Numbered from the stretch's first letter, positions 25,893-35,396 are shown. The stretch: 64,000 nt of DNA from an uncultured Sphingomonadaceae bacterium (GCA_947504025.1 CANNFX010000001.1:843501-907500); one strand, 5' to 3'. The notes: generated by a model not told the origin, from the letters alone. Made by a program: numbers and translations.

Positions 25893-27038
25893 TTAAATTC
25901 CGCGTGAGATCACTTCCTTCATGATCTCGCTGGTTCCGCCATATATCCGGCTAACACGTGCATCGCGCCACAGACGGGCAATCAGATACTCGTTCATATA
26001 ACCTGCACCGCCATGCAGTTGCAGCGATGTGTCGACTGCCTTCCACTGCAGTTCTGTATGCCACAGCTTCGCGGCCGAAGCTTCCTCGGTGGTCAGCTCA
26101 CCCTTCATATGGCGCAGCAAAGCCCAATCGAGATGCGCCCACCCTACCTGCAGTTCGGCAGCCAGATCGGCCAGAGTGAACTTGGTATTCTGGAACTGAA
26201 ATACCGTCTTGCCGAATGCCTTGCGATCCTTTGTGAAAGCAACGGCTTCGTCAAATGCCCGCTGCGCACCAGCCTGGCAGCCAACCGCGATGGACAGGCG
26301 TTCTTGGGGTAACTCTTCCATCAAATGGATGAAACCGCGCCCTTCGCCGCCAAGCAGATTTTCCTTCGGCACACGAACATCGGAGAAGAACAATTCCGAT
26401 GTATCGGCCGAATGTTGGCCTATCTTGTCGAGGTTACGGCCTTTCTCAAAACCAGATGTCCCAGCATCGACAAGAATGAGCGAAGTACCTTTTGCGCCTT
26501 CTTCTGGATTGGTTTTCGCCACGACAATTACGCAATCGGCATTCTGGCCATTAGTGATGTAAGTTTTGGACCCGTTGATAATAAAATCATCACCGTCACG
26601 CTTCGCAGTGGTGCGGATACCCTGAAGATCAGATCCTGCGCCCGGCTCGGTCATCGCGATTGCAGTGATTACTTCACCCGACACCATGCCCGGAAGATAT
26701 CTCGCACGCTGTTCATCTGTGCCGAGGCGCTCAAAGTAATTGGCCGTTATATCGCTCTGCAAAGTGAAACCGGCAGCAGAACCGATATAGGCCTGCTCCT
26801 CGTTGACGATAGAATTGTAGCCAAAATCGAGACCCAACCCGCCGTTCTCTTCAGAAACCGTAGGGCAAAGCATACCTGCCTCACCCAGCGCTAGCCACGC
26901 CTCACGGCCAACAATGCCATCTTCCTCATGCTTTTCGAGAAACGGAATCATGTGCTGAGCAAAGACCTTACGCACCGTATCCCGGAACATGTCGTGATCT
27001 TCATTGTAGGCAAAGCGGCGGGATGTATCGAGCATCAT
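25893..27038 (-). CDS. Acyl-CoA dehydrogenase (second copy)
   Basis: A 381-residue acyl-CoA dehydrogenase with AMTEPGAGSDLQGI, KTYITNGQNADC, a C-terminal LHGGAGYMNEYLIARLWRD and SRIYGGTSEIMKEVI. It resembles the enzyme at 23664-24827 throughout and is probably a diverged duplicate with another chain-length or branching preference. It lies 22 bases downstream of the racemase-like gene, in an operon order hydratase - racemase - dehydrogenase. An AAGGA site precedes the paired ATG codons. Confidence 0.9.
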   Translation of the reverse strand: MMLDTSRRFAYNEDHDMFRDTVRKVFAQHMIPFLEKHEEDGIVGREAWLALGEAGMLCPTVSEENGGLGLDFGYNSIVNEEQAYIGSAAGFTLQSDITANYFERLGTDEQRARYLPGMVSGEVITAIAMTEPGAGSDLQGIRTTAKRDGDDFIINGSKTYITNGQNADCVIVVAKTNPEEGAKGTSLILVDAGTSGFEKGRNLDKIGQHSADTSELFFSDVRVPKENLLGGEGRGFIHLMEELPQERLSIAVGCQAGAQRAFDEAVAFTKDRKAFGKTVFQFQNTKFTLADLAAELQVGWAHLDWALLRHMKGELTTEEASAAKLWHTELQWKAVDTSLQLHGGAGYMNEYLIARLWRDARVSRIYGGTSEIMKEVISRGI

Positions 27039-27060
27039 GGTTCGGCGTCCTTAAAGGTGG

Positions 27061-28209
27061 TCAGGCAATCGCGCCCGAAGCGCGCAATTCGGAAATTTCG
27101 ATCTCGGTCATGCCAGCCCCGCGCAAGATCGCGTCAGTGTCATTACCGGGCGTTGCTGCCGGCCTTGGCGGATCGGTCAGGGTCACGCTGTAACGCGGGG
27201 CCGGTGCGGGTTGTGTGTCGCCGCCGACATTGACGAACGTACCGCGCAACCGGTTATGCGGATGGTCCGGAGCCTCACCCAGCGACAAAACGGGTGCGAA
27301 ACATATGTCCGTATGCTCCATTAGCGCACACCACTCGCCTCGGGTTTTCGTTTTGAACAGATCAGTCAATTTCGCCTTCAACGTAGGCCACGCATTGCGG
27401 TCCATCTGGCGATCGAACTCGGAATCATCTTCAAGCCCAGCAATCCGCCGAAGCTCTGCATAGAATTGCGGTTCGATCGCACCGATGGAGACAAACCCGC
27501 CGTCAGCGCATTCATATGTGTCGTAATAGTGCGCTCCTGTATCGAGCATATTAGTCCCGCGCTCGTCACTCCATACACCCATATTGCGCATGCCCTGGAT
27601 CATGCTCATCAGCACAGCGGTACCATCAGTCATCGCACAATCGATCACCTGGCCTTCACCGCCGCGCGCGACGTTGAGCAATGCGCTAGACATGCCGAAA
27701 GCCAACATCATTCCGCCACCTCCGAAATCGCCAACCATATTGATCGGCGGCGTAGGTTTTTCACCTTCACGGCCATAATGATGCAGCGCACCGGCCAGCG
27801 CGATGTAGTTGATGTCGTGACCCGCCGCGTGGGCATAAGGGCCCGTTTGCCCCCAACCTGTCATCCGTCCATAGACCAGCTTGGGATTGTCGGCGAGAAG
27901 GACGTCGGGGCCGAGGCCAAGCCGTTCCATCACTCCGGGGCGGAATCCCTCGATAATCCCGTCAGCGCTCGCGCAGAGTTTACGGACAAGCTCCAAACCC
28001 TCCGCACTCTTCAAATTCACCGCGACGGACTTGCGGCTCCGGGCCAGCACATCTTTGCTGCTCTGCGGCGTCGTTCCACCCCTCTTTCCATCAGCTCGGT
28101 CGATCCGGATCACGTCCGCACCGTGATCAGCGAGCATCATCCCGCAGAATGGACCCGGTCCGATACCGGCGAACTCGACAATGCGGATACCGTGCAGCGG
28201 ACCAGCCAT
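27061..28209 (-). CDS. CaiB/BaiF family protein, alpha-methylacyl-CoA racemase-like
   Basis: A 382-residue class III CoA-transferase fold protein. AGHDINYIALAGALH and the following NMVGDFGGGGMM match the active-site region of alpha-methylacyl-CoA racemase (His and Asp pair) rather than a simple CoA transferase; GGEGQVIDCAM is also racemase-like. Racemases convert 2R- to 2S-methylacyl-CoA so that methyl-branched chains can enter beta-oxidation. The true start is ATG at 28209, four bases after the hydratase stop; an open frame extends 73 codons further upstream but overlaps the hydratase and is basic and low-quality. Located with two acyl-CoA dehydrogenases, hydratase and thiolase. Confidence 0.84.
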   Translation of the reverse strand: MAGPLHGIRIVEFAGIGPGPFCGMMLADHGADVIRIDRADGKRGGTTPQSSKDVLARSRKSVAVNLKSAEGLELVRKLCASADGIIEGFRPGVMERLGLGPDVLLADNPKLVYGRMTGWGQTGPYAHAAGHDINYIALAGALHHYGREGEKPTPPINMVGDFGGGGMMLAFGMSSALLNVARGGEGQVIDCAMTDGTAVLMSMIQGMRNMGVWSDERGTNMLDTGAHYYDTYECADGGFVSIGAIEPQFYAELRRIAGLEDDSEFDRQMDRNAWPTLKAKLTDLFKTKTRGEWCALMEHTDICFAPVLSLGEAPDHPHNRLRGTFVNVGGDTQPAPAPRYSVTLTDPPRPAATPGNDTDAILRGAGMTEIEISELRASGAIA

Positions 28210-28213
28210 GGGC

Positions 28214-28975
28214 TTACTTGCCCGTCCAGTTTGGTTTGCGTTTTTCCGCGAAGGCAGCCGACCCCTCCCGCGCATCCTGCGACATGAATACCTGCGGCAA
28301 GAGTGCCGCCTGTTTTTCGTAACGCTCTGCAATTGGCCAACTGCGCGACTCTTCGATGATTTGCTTCGAAACACGCACGGCAACCGGGCCGTTGGCAGTA
28401 ATTGTTCGAGCCAGCTCCTTTGCAGCATCGAGGGCTGGGCCGTCAGTCACTTTATTGATCAGTCCGATCTGATGCGCCCGTGCAGCATCAATAAATTCGC
28501 CGGTAAGTGCCAGTTCCATAGCCACCTTGTGCGGTATGAGGTCGGGCAAAACCATAAGCCCGCCAGCAGCGGCTGCGAGCCCGCGCTTTGCCTCGGGAAT
28601 GCCGAACTTCGAGCTACTATTTGCAACAACAAGATCACAGGCAATCATCAGTTCGAGGCCGCCTGCCAGTGCATAGCCCTCAACCGCAGCGAGTAACGGC
28701 TTCACCGGCTTTTGTTCGGTCAGACCACCAAAGCCACGGCCTTCTACACTAGGGCTTTCGCCGCGCAGAAACCCTTTGAGGTCCATGCCAGAACAGAACG
28801 TCCCGCCAGCACCAGTCAAAATTCCGACCCGAAGGTTGTCGTCCGAATCGAGGCGGTCCAGCGCTGCGGCAATTCCCTCTGATGCCGCCTTGGTCATCGC
28901 GTTTTTGGCTTCCGGCCGGTTGATCGTGATGATCAGAATGCCGTCTTCTTCCTGCGTGAGAACTTCTTCGGTCAT
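28214..28975 (-). CDS. Enoyl-CoA hydratase/isomerase
   Basis: A 253-residue crotonase-fold protein starting MTEEVLTQEEDGILI. The oxyanion-hole segments GTFCSGMDL and YALAGGLELMIACD are present; the glutamate at the second acid/base position may lie in IPEAKRGL. It hydrates enoyl-CoA in beta-oxidation. ATG at 28975 has AAGGG seven bases upstream; the longer open frame to 29077 is rejected because it would run through the operator at 29036-29053. The racemase-like gene follows by four bases. Confidence 0.88.
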   Translation of the reverse strand: MTEEVLTQEEDGILIITINRPEAKNAMTKAASEGIAAALDRLDSDDNLRVGILTGAGGTFCSGMDLKGFLRGESPSVEGRGFGGLTEQKPVKPLLAAVEGYALAGGLELMIACDLVVANSSSKFGIPEAKRGLAAAAGGLMVLPDLIPHKVAMELALTGEFIDAARAHQIGLINKVTDGPALDAAKELARTITANGPVAVRVSKQIIEESRSWPIAERYEKQAALLPQVFMSQDAREGSAAFAEKRKPNWTGK

Positions 28976-29035
28976 TTCGTGTCCCTTCAAACCTTGTTTG
29001 AGAACCACTCTTGCGGTGGCGCGTTCAAAAGCATA

Positions 29036-29053
29036 TTTAATCGAGCGATTAAA
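29036..29053. promoter_or_regulatory. Palindromic operator, copy 2 (TTTAATCG-N2-CGATTAAA)
   Basis: TTTAATCGAGCGATTAAA has the same eight-base arms as the site at 24845-24862. It lies between the divergent hydratase (start 28975) and thiolase (start 29083) genes, 30 bases before the latter. Confidence 0.65.
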
Positions 29054-29082
29054 CATGTCCACCCCATAAGGAACCAAGCCCC

Positions 29083-30336
29083 ATGACTGATGCCTATATC
29101 ATCGACGCAGTCCGCACTCCACGCGGCATTGGCAAAGTCGGCAAGGGCGCGCTTGCCGCCGCCCATCCACAACATCTGGCAGCGACCGTGCTCAAGGCAC
29201 TCGCGGAACGCAATGCGCTGAACACCAAGGACGTAGACGATGTGATCTGGTCCACCTCGACCCAGAAGGGCAAGCAGGGCGGAGATCTTGGCCGCATGGC
29301 CGCGCTGGATGCAGGTTACGATATAACCAGTTCAGGCATGACACTCGACCGCTTCTGCGGCGGAGGGATCACGACAGTGAACCTTGCAGCAGCCCAGGTC
29401 ATGAGCGGCATGGCCGACTGCGTTGTTGCTGGCGGTACGGAAATGATGAGCTTCACGTCCGACATCACGCAGCAGGAAATGGCCGCAGGCTTCGCACCGC
29501 CGGTGATGGGTTCAGGCAATGAACGCCTGCAGAGAGTGCATCCCCAATCCCATCAGGGTATTTGCGGCGATGCGATTGCCAGCATGGAAGGTTTCACCCG
29601 CGAGGAACTCGACGCACTGGGTCTGCGTAGCCAACAGCGCGCTGATGTTGCGATCAAGGAAGGCCGTTTCGACAAGAGTCTCGTCGCGGTTACCGACGAT
29701 GACGGCAATGTGCTCCTCGACCACGAGGAATTCCCTCGTCCGCAGACGACTGCCGAAGGTCTCGCCGAACTGCAGCCGAGCTTCGCAAAGATTGCCGACG
29801 TACCAATCGACAAGAGTGGCAACACGTTCCGCAAGCTAATCAACCAAAAATATCCCGAGCTCGACATCCAACATTTCCATCATGCTGGTAACTCCTCTGG
29901 CGTCGTTGATGGCGCCGCCGCTGTCCTGGTCGCCTCAAAAGAATATGCAGAAAAGAATGGCCTGAAGCCCCGTGCGCGCATCGTCGCCACTGCCAACATG
30001 GGCGATGATCCGACCTTGATGCTCAACGCACCGGTTCCAGCCGCCAAGAAGGTTCTGGCAAAAGCAGGTTTGACGAAGGACGATATCGACCTTTGGGAAA
30101 TCAACGAAGCATTCGCAGTCGTTGCCGCGAAGTTCATCCGCGACCTCGAACTGGATGTCGACAAGGTCAATGTAAATGGCGGCGCGATCGCCCTTGGTCA
30201 CCCGATCGGGGCAACCGGTTCGATTCTCATCGGTACCATCGTGGACGAACTCGAACGGACAGGCGGACGTTACGGTCTTGTCACTATGTGCGCTGCAGGA
30301 GGCATGGCGCCAGCGATCATTATAGAACGCGTCTGA
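29083..30336 (+). CDS. Acetyl-CoA acyltransferase (thiolase)
   Basis: A 417-residue thiolase. Nucleophile cysteine C92 lies in LDRFCGGGITTVN, the histidine in NGGAIALGHPIGATGS and the second cysteine in VTMCAAGGMAPA; INEAFAVVAAKF is also typical. It cleaves 3-ketoacyl-CoA to acetyl-CoA (or propionyl-CoA) and a shortened acyl-CoA. Length exceeds the usual 390-400 residues through a longer loop region. Divergent from hydratase and racemase genes and sharing their operator, it completes the beta-oxidation set of the cluster. Confidence 0.9.
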   Translation: MTDAYIIDAVRTPRGIGKVGKGALAAAHPQHLAATVLKALAERNALNTKDVDDVIWSTSTQKGKQGGDLGRMAALDAGYDITSSGMTLDRFCGGGITTVNLAAAQVMSGMADCVVAGGTEMMSFTSDITQQEMAAGFAPPVMGSGNERLQRVHPQSHQGICGDAIASMEGFTREELDALGLRSQQRADVAIKEGRFDKSLVAVTDDDGNVLLDHEEFPRPQTTAEGLAELQPSFAKIADVPIDKSGNTFRKLINQKYPELDIQHFHHAGNSSGVVDGAAAVLVASKEYAEKNGLKPRARIVATANMGDDPTLMLNAPVPAAKKVLAKAGLTKDDIDLWEINEAFAVVAAKFIRDLELDVDKVNVNGGAIALGHPIGATGSILIGTIVDELERTGGRYGLVTMCAAGGMAPAIIIERV

Positions 30337-30423
30337 CATTTTTTTGCGGGGTTGCTCACTTCGCTTGATTACAAATGAAACTGGGAGCAGAGGCGGCGAA
30401 ACCTCAATTGGATTCGCCGCCTT

Positions 30424-33400
30424 ATGACCAAGCCTACCGCCTTTCCCGACCGCACCGCTTTTCACGCCGCATATCGGCACGAAGAAAATGCCTGTGTAGT
30501 TGAACGAATGCGTCAGGCTGCACCGGCTTCCGCGGTGCACGGTGAAGCGGCAATACTTGCTACCAAGCTGATTGAAGGCGCGCGCCGCCGCAAGGCCAGC
30601 GGCATCGACGCTTTCCTGCATCAATATGGTCTCGCCACAGACGAAGGCATCGCACTAATGTGCCTCGCCGAAGCGCTGCTGCGCGTGCCCGATAATGCCA
30701 CAGCCGATGCGCTGATCCGCGACAAGCTAGGCGGCGTCGAATGGGCAGAGCATATGGGTGAAAGCTCATCCACCTTCGTAAACGCGGCAACATTTTCACT
30801 GATGATGACCGGTGAAGTTCTGGAACGCCCCGACGAACATCAGCGCGGTATGGGCGCAACACTCAAGCGTACCGTAGGCCGCATGGGCGAACCGGTGATC
30901 CGCAAGGCCACTTTGCAAGCCATGAAAATCCTCGGGGGACAGTTCGTTTTCGGACGGACCATTGGCGAAGCGCTCAAACGCGCCAAGCCCGAGCGTGCTG
31001 AGGGACTGACGCACAGCTTCGACATGTTAGGCGAAGCGGCGATGACATTTGAGGACGCCGAGCGATACCGTGTTTCCTATTCCGCCGCTCTTGACCGGCT
31101 AGCCCAGGAAGCCGGGGCAGGGATTGTCGGTTCACCAGGCATTTCCGTAAAGCTTTCAGCGCTCCACCCGCGCTATGAATTCCTCCACGCCAAAGAAGTA
31201 AAGGCGGACCTTGTCCCGATCTTGAAGGACTTGGCGATGAAGGCACGCGACGCCGACATTCACTTCACAATTGATGCCGAGGAAGCAGATCGGCTCGAAC
31301 TATCCATGGATATCATCGAAGCGCTCGTCGCTGATGACGAGCTGTTCGAAAACGGCTGGGCGGGCTTCGGAATGGCGATCCAAGCATACCAAAAACGTGC
31401 AGTTCCGCTGTGTGATTGGATTGCCAAACTCGCGCGCAAATATGGTCGCCGTCTGATGGTTCGCCTCGTGAAGGGCGCCTATTGGGATACAGAAATCAAG
31501 CTTAGTCAGGTTGGCGGTTACACGGACTTTCCTGTGTTCACGCGTAAAGTTGCAACTGACGTATCTTACCTCGCCTGCGCAGCACGGTTGATAGAGGCGG
31601 GCGACGCTATCTATCCAGCATTTGCAACGCATAATGCCTACACAATAGGCGCAATAAAGGCTTTGGCCGGAGACGAGGCAGAGTTGGAATTCCAGCGCCT
31701 TCACGGCATGGGTGAAGATGTCTTCGAGGAACTCGCGGAGCTCGAACGACGTGCAGGAAACAATGTCACACCCGTGCGAATTTACGCCCCGGTTGGCGGA
31801 CATAAAGACCTGTTAGCTTATCTCGTTCGCCGCCTGTTGGAAAACGGTGCAAACTCGTCCTTTGTCAACCGCATGGCTGACGCCGAAGTGCCCGCCAGCG
31901 AACTAACGACCGATCCGGTAGCAGACCTTGCTGCACTGGAACCGAAGCGGAATCCATCCATTCCGCTGCCTGCCGACATCTTCCCTAACCGTGTGAACAG
32001 CGCCGGTGTAGATCTTAGCGATCCAACTGTTCTAAAGCCGCTCATCGGACGACTTGATGGATTGAAAAGCCTTCACTGGGAAGCACAGCCGACGTTCATT
32101 TCGGATGGCGAGGCAGAAGTCGCACCGATTACCAAACCGCAAGATTTGACGCTCGAGGTCGGGACCCGGCGTGATGCGCTAGCGGAAGAAGTCGAAGGCG
32201 CGATTGGTTTAGCGCAAGATATCCAACCCGGCTGGAACGCGCTGGGCGGTGAAAAGCGTGCGGTGCTGCTCGAAGCAGCAGCCGATCTTTTCGAAGAACA
32301 TACGGACGAGTTCCTTTCTCTTTGCCAGCGCGAAGCGGGTAAAACATTACCCGATGCGGTGCTGGAATTGCGTGAAGCAGTCGATTTTCTGCGCTATTAT
32401 GCCTGTGAAGCGCGCCGGTTGTTCACTACCCATGCTATACTCCCCGGCCCGACAGGGGAGGAAAACCGGCTGTCCCTAGTCGGCCGCGGGGTTTTCGCAA
32501 CGATAAGCCCATGGAACTTCCCGCTCGCAATCTTCATCGGCCCCGCTGCCGCTGCACTGGCTGCGGGCAACACGGTTATCGCCAAACCTGCTGAACAGAC
32601 ACCGCTTGTTGCTGCCCTCGCAGTCAGACTTTGCCATGAAGCAGGCATTCCCGCTGAAGTACTCCAACTGTTGCCCGGCGCTGGTGACGTAGGTGAAATG
32701 ATCACCTCGGATGCGCGCCTAGCGGGTGTGGCTTTCACAGGATCAACCGATACCGCGCGAGCCATCAACCGCTCTCTTGCTGCTCGCGAAGGGCCTATTG
32801 CCACCTTTATCGCGGAAACCGGCGGACAGAATGCGATGATCGTCGATTCATCCGCATTGCCCGAGCAGGTGACCCGCGATGTAGTCGCCAGCGCATTCCA
32901 AAGCGCGGGCCAGCGTTGTTCAGCACTGCGGATGCTCTATGTGCAAGACGACATTGCAGATGACATGATCACAATGATACGCGGCGCTTTTGAAGCGCTC
33001 AACATCGGCGATCCAGCGATGCTGTCGACCGACGTCGGCCCCGTAATCGATCCCGATGCCAAAGCCGCCCTCGAACGTCACGTCGCCCGCCGCAAGAAAG
33101 CCGGTTTCGATGTGTGGCGCCGGAAAATGCCCCGAGGCCTTACAGATGGCTGTTTCGTTGCGCCGACGATCATCGAACTCAATTCGATCCTCGATCTGAA
33201 ACGTGAAAACTTCGGTCCAATTCTTCACGTCGCCAGATTCAAAGCTGAGAATCTTGAACACGTGATTGACGAAATCAACGAAACCGGCTTCGGCCTGACG
33301 CTAGGCCTGCACAGCCGCATCGAAGCCACAAGGCAGTTTGTGGAATCCCGCGCAAAGGTTGGCAATTTCTATGTCAATCGCAATCAGATCGGCGCAGTCG

Positions 33401-33549
33401 TGGAAAGCCAGCCATTCGGCGGCGAGGGCCTGTCTGGTACAGGTCCTAAGGCAGGCGGCCCGCACTATGTCGCCCGCTTTGCGACTGAACGGGTAGTCTG
33501 CATCGATACGACAGCAGCGGGCGGAAATGCCTCGCTACTCGCGGGATGA
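30424..33549 (+). CDS. putA: Bifunctional proline dehydrogenase / L-glutamate gamma-semialdehyde dehydrogenase
   Basis: A 1041-residue PutA. The FAD proline dehydrogenase barrel spans about 130-460 (GISVKLSALHPRYE, DAEEADRLELSMDI, RLVKGAYWDTEIK) and the aldehyde dehydrogenase about 520-1010, with E798 in AETGGQNAM and nucleophile C832 in AGQRCSAL. It oxidises proline to glutamate with internal channelling and passes electrons to the quinone pool. There is no N-terminal ribbon-helix-helix DNA-binding domain, so it is a minimalist type A enzyme that cannot repress its own gene. It stands alone on the plus strand. No PutP permease or PutR regulator is adjacent. Confidence 0.95.
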   Translation: MTKPTAFPDRTAFHAAYRHEENACVVERMRQAAPASAVHGEAAILATKLIEGARRRKASGIDAFLHQYGLATDEGIALMCLAEALLRVPDNATADALIRDKLGGVEWAEHMGESSSTFVNAATFSLMMTGEVLERPDEHQRGMGATLKRTVGRMGEPVIRKATLQAMKILGGQFVFGRTIGEALKRAKPERAEGLTHSFDMLGEAAMTFEDAERYRVSYSAALDRLAQEAGAGIVGSPGISVKLSALHPRYEFLHAKEVKADLVPILKDLAMKARDADIHFTIDAEEADRLELSMDIIEALVADDELFENGWAGFGMAIQAYQKRAVPLCDWIAKLARKYGRRLMVRLVKGAYWDTEIKLSQVGGYTDFPVFTRKVATDVSYLACAARLIEAGDAIYPAFATHNAYTIGAIKALAGDEAELEFQRLHGMGEDVFEELAELERRAGNNVTPVRIYAPVGGHKDLLAYLVRRLLENGANSSFVNRMADAEVPASELTTDPVADLAALEPKRNPSIPLPADIFPNRVNSAGVDLSDPTVLKPLIGRLDGLKSLHWEAQPTFISDGEAEVAPITKPQDLTLEVGTRRDALAEEVEGAIGLAQDIQPGWNALGGEKRAVLLEAAADLFEEHTDEFLSLCQREAGKTLPDAVLELREAVDFLRYYACEARRLFTTHAILPGPTGEENRLSLVGRGVFATISPWNFPLAIFIGPAAAALAAGNTVIAKPAEQTPLVAALAVRLCHEAGIPAEVLQLLPGAGDVGEMITSDARLAGVAFTGSTDTARAINRSLAAREGPIATFIAETGGQNAMIVDSSALPEQVTRDVVASAFQSAGQRCSALRMLYVQDDIADDMITMIRGAFEALNIGDPAMLSTDVGPVIDPDAKAALERHVARRKKAGFDVWRRKMPRGLTDGCFVAPTIIELNSILDLKRENFGPILHVARFKAENLEHVIDEINETGFGLTLGLHSRIEATRQFVESRAKVGNFYVNRNQIGAVVESQPFGGEGLSGTGPKAGGPHYVARFATERVVCIDTTAAGGNASLLAG

Positions 33550-33591
33550 TTTTTCAGTTCAAGTTCATCTGTCTAGCCGTTAGAAGCCCTT

Positions 33592-34119
33592 ATGCATAAA
33601 TTCCTAACTTTGCTCCTATCGCTTGTCGCCCTCTGCTGGTCCCCAGCCGCTTTGGCCGATGTGACCGTTTCATTTCATAGCTTCAACGGCTCGATGTTCT
33701 TTGGTCGTTACCCGCATACCTTCGTTGTTTTCGAAGGGAAGCTGGACGACGGAACCGTGGTGAACCAGAACTTCGGCTTTACCGCTAAAACAGCTGGCCC
33801 CGCCGTTTTAACCGGGCCTGTCCGCCATGAAATTGTTATCGAGAAGCAGAAACAGATAAAAAAAACGAACAGGCATTTCTCAGTAAAAATCAGTGATGCA
33901 AAATATCGTGCAATGGTTGCCGAAATGCGGCGCTGGCGCGATGCTCCAGGCAAATATTACAGCTTGGACAAGCGCAATTGCATCCATTTCGTGGGCAAAA
34001 TGGGACAGATGGCTGGATTGAAAGTCGAATATCCGAAGAAAATGCTCCGCAAGCCCAAAAAGTGGCTGAATTACATCAGCGAGCTCAACCCTAAGCTAGG
34101 TGCCAAACGGATCAAGTAG
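33592..34119 (+). CDS. Exported protein of unknown function, possible permuted papain-like fold
   Basis: A 175-residue protein with a signal peptide ending near AALADV (about residue 23). The mature part is basic. A histidine in YPHTFVVFEG (about 42) and a cysteine in LDKRNCIHFVGKMGQ (about 129) occur in the order His then Cys, with FVxxxxxxxG after the Cys, which recalls permuted NlpC/P60 or DUF4105-like cysteine hydrolases of the cell envelope. That is a pattern-level suggestion only. It lies between putA and dcd, with its own start 42 bases after putA. Confidence 0.6.
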   Translation: MHKFLTLLLSLVALCWSPAALADVTVSFHSFNGSMFFGRYPHTFVVFEGKLDDGTVVNQNFGFTAKTAGPAVLTGPVRHEIVIEKQKQIKKTNRHFSVKISDAKYRAMVAEMRRWRDAPGKYYSLDKRNCIHFVGKMGQMAGLKVEYPKKMLRKPKKWLNYISELNPKLGAKRIK

Positions 34120-34217
34120 CACCGCGCATGCCGAAATTTGTGGATTGGTACCGCAAATATCATGACCTGTAGCGGCAGAAGCTTGCCAGCCGCCGCGCAG
34201 TAGCGCAGCACGCCCGC

Positions 34218-34772
34218 ATGGCGATTCTCAGCGACAAATGGATCCGGCAACAAGCCCAGGATCATGACATGATCGAACCCTTTGTGGAAGCGCAGCGCCG
34301 TGATGGCTGCATTTCCTACGGACTAAGCTCCTACGGATATGATGCGCGCGTTTCACCGGAGTTCAAGATATTCACCAATGTGAACAGCAGTGTCGTTGAT
34401 CCAAAACAATTCGATCCCGACAGCTTCGTCGATCGCGAAACTGATGTATGCGTAATTCCGCCGAACAGTTTTGCCCTGGCCCGAACGGTTGAATATTTTC
34501 GTGTTCCAAAAGATGTGCTGGTCATCTGCCTTGGCAAGTCAACCTATGCGCGATGCGGTATCATCGTGAATGTCACACCGCTCGAACCGGGCTGGGAAGG
34601 CCATGTAACGCTGGAATTTTCCAACACAACGCCGTTGCCAGCCAAGATTTACGCTAATGAAGGTGCCTGCCAGTTCCTATTTCTCAAGGGTAATGAACCC
34701 TGCGAGACGACCTATGCCGATAGGGCAGGGAAATACATGGGGCAGCGGGGAGTCACTCTGCCAAAGCTTTGA
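34218..34772 (+). CDS. dcd: dCTP deaminase
   Basis: A 184-residue dCTP deaminase. Landmarks are [13 protein letters not shown], the nucleotide-binding [10 protein letters not shown] and the catalytic glutamate in [13 protein letters not shown]; the C-terminal [14 protein letters not shown] closes over substrate. It converts dCTP to dUTP for thymidylate synthesis in the cytoplasm. Length and motif set are standard. The 98 bases between the exported protein and this gene hold only a 14-codon ATG frame without a ribosome site. Confidence 0.95.
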   Translation: MAILSDKWIRQQAQDHDMIEPFVEAQRRDGCISYGLSSYGYDARVSPEFKIFTNVNSSVVDPKQFDPDSFVDRETDVCVIPPNSFALARTVEYFRVPKDVLVICLGKSTYARCGIIVNVTPLEPGWEGHVTLEFSNTTPLPAKIYANEGACQFLFLKGNEPCETTYADRAGKYMGQRGVTLPKL

Positions 34773-34781
34773 AGCTATAGG

Positions 34782-35396
34782 CTAATTGGCGCAAGCAATC
34801 CGCGTCGCAACTAGCTTGAATGTGTTCTTCCAGCCGCCCTCCCCATCGGGAGCCTGTGTAATCCGTTCCCACTTATCAGGGCCATCGGTGGTGAAATAGG
34901 CGCGGAAATTGGGTCGCTCCGGATAGATCTGCCACATCATCAACCGGCCATCTTCAATTTTTGCACGCAGATCCTGCACCTGCGTATTAGAAGTGTGGAA
35001 CCACATCATGTCCCACTCATCCGCTTCTTCATCCCATATACGGACGTTGATACCGCGCGGTGTGTCCGGTTCAATACCCGGATCACGGTCGAACCATTCG
35101 TCCTCAATTGCCATGCCGCCAAGAACATAGTGGCCATTCCACCTTGCTGGCACGCCGGGACGGGGCGGTGTCCAACCCTCGCCTGTCCAGGCATGCGCGG
35201 CAATTGTGTAATCGCCAACAAGAAAACTGAACTGCGCAAGCTCTGCCGGCGCGTCAGGATGCGGAGCGCCATAGTCACATGTCGGTAAGGCCAGACTAGG
35301 TGCCGCAGCTGCAGCGACGGTCACGTCTTGAACGTTAGCGCAGGCGGTGCTGCTCAATAACGCGATTACCAATGTCAGGTTGAATGTCAGCTTCAT
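34782..35396 (-). CDS. Exported DUF1579-like (calycin-type) protein
   Basis: A 204-residue protein with a signal peptide; SSTAC at about 15-19 is a weak lipobox, so it may be a lipoprotein. The mature region (LAQFSFLVGDYTI, ARWNGHYVLGGMAIEDEWF, then WDEEADEWDMMWFH) has the alternating aromatic strand pattern of small beta-barrel DUF1579-like proteins, which are thought to bind small hydrophobic ligands. Function unknown. Convergent with dcd; divergent from the reductase at 35542. Confidence 0.6.
   Translation of the reverse strand: MKLTFNLTLVIALLSSTACANVQDVTVAAAAAPSLALPTCDYGAPHPDAPAELAQFSFLVGDYTIAAHAWTGEGWTPPRPGVPARWNGHYVLGGMAIEDEWFDRDPGIEPDTPRGINVRIWDEEADEWDMMWFHTSNTQVQDLRAKIEDGRLMMWQIYPERPNFRAYFTTDGPDKWERITQAPDGEGGWKNTFKLVATRIACAN

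Noticed and set aside
28210..28428. N-terminal extension of the racemase-like protein (73 codons)
   Set aside because: Overlaps the hydratase gene, is highly basic without family similarity; ATG at 28209 gives the standard family start.
28976..29077. N-terminal extension of the enoyl-CoA hydratase (34 codons)
   Set aside because: Would run through the palindromic operator; the ATG at 28975 has a good ribosome site.
34128..34172. 14-codon ATG frame upstream of dcd
   Set aside because: No ribosome site and too short to judge; not counted as a gene.
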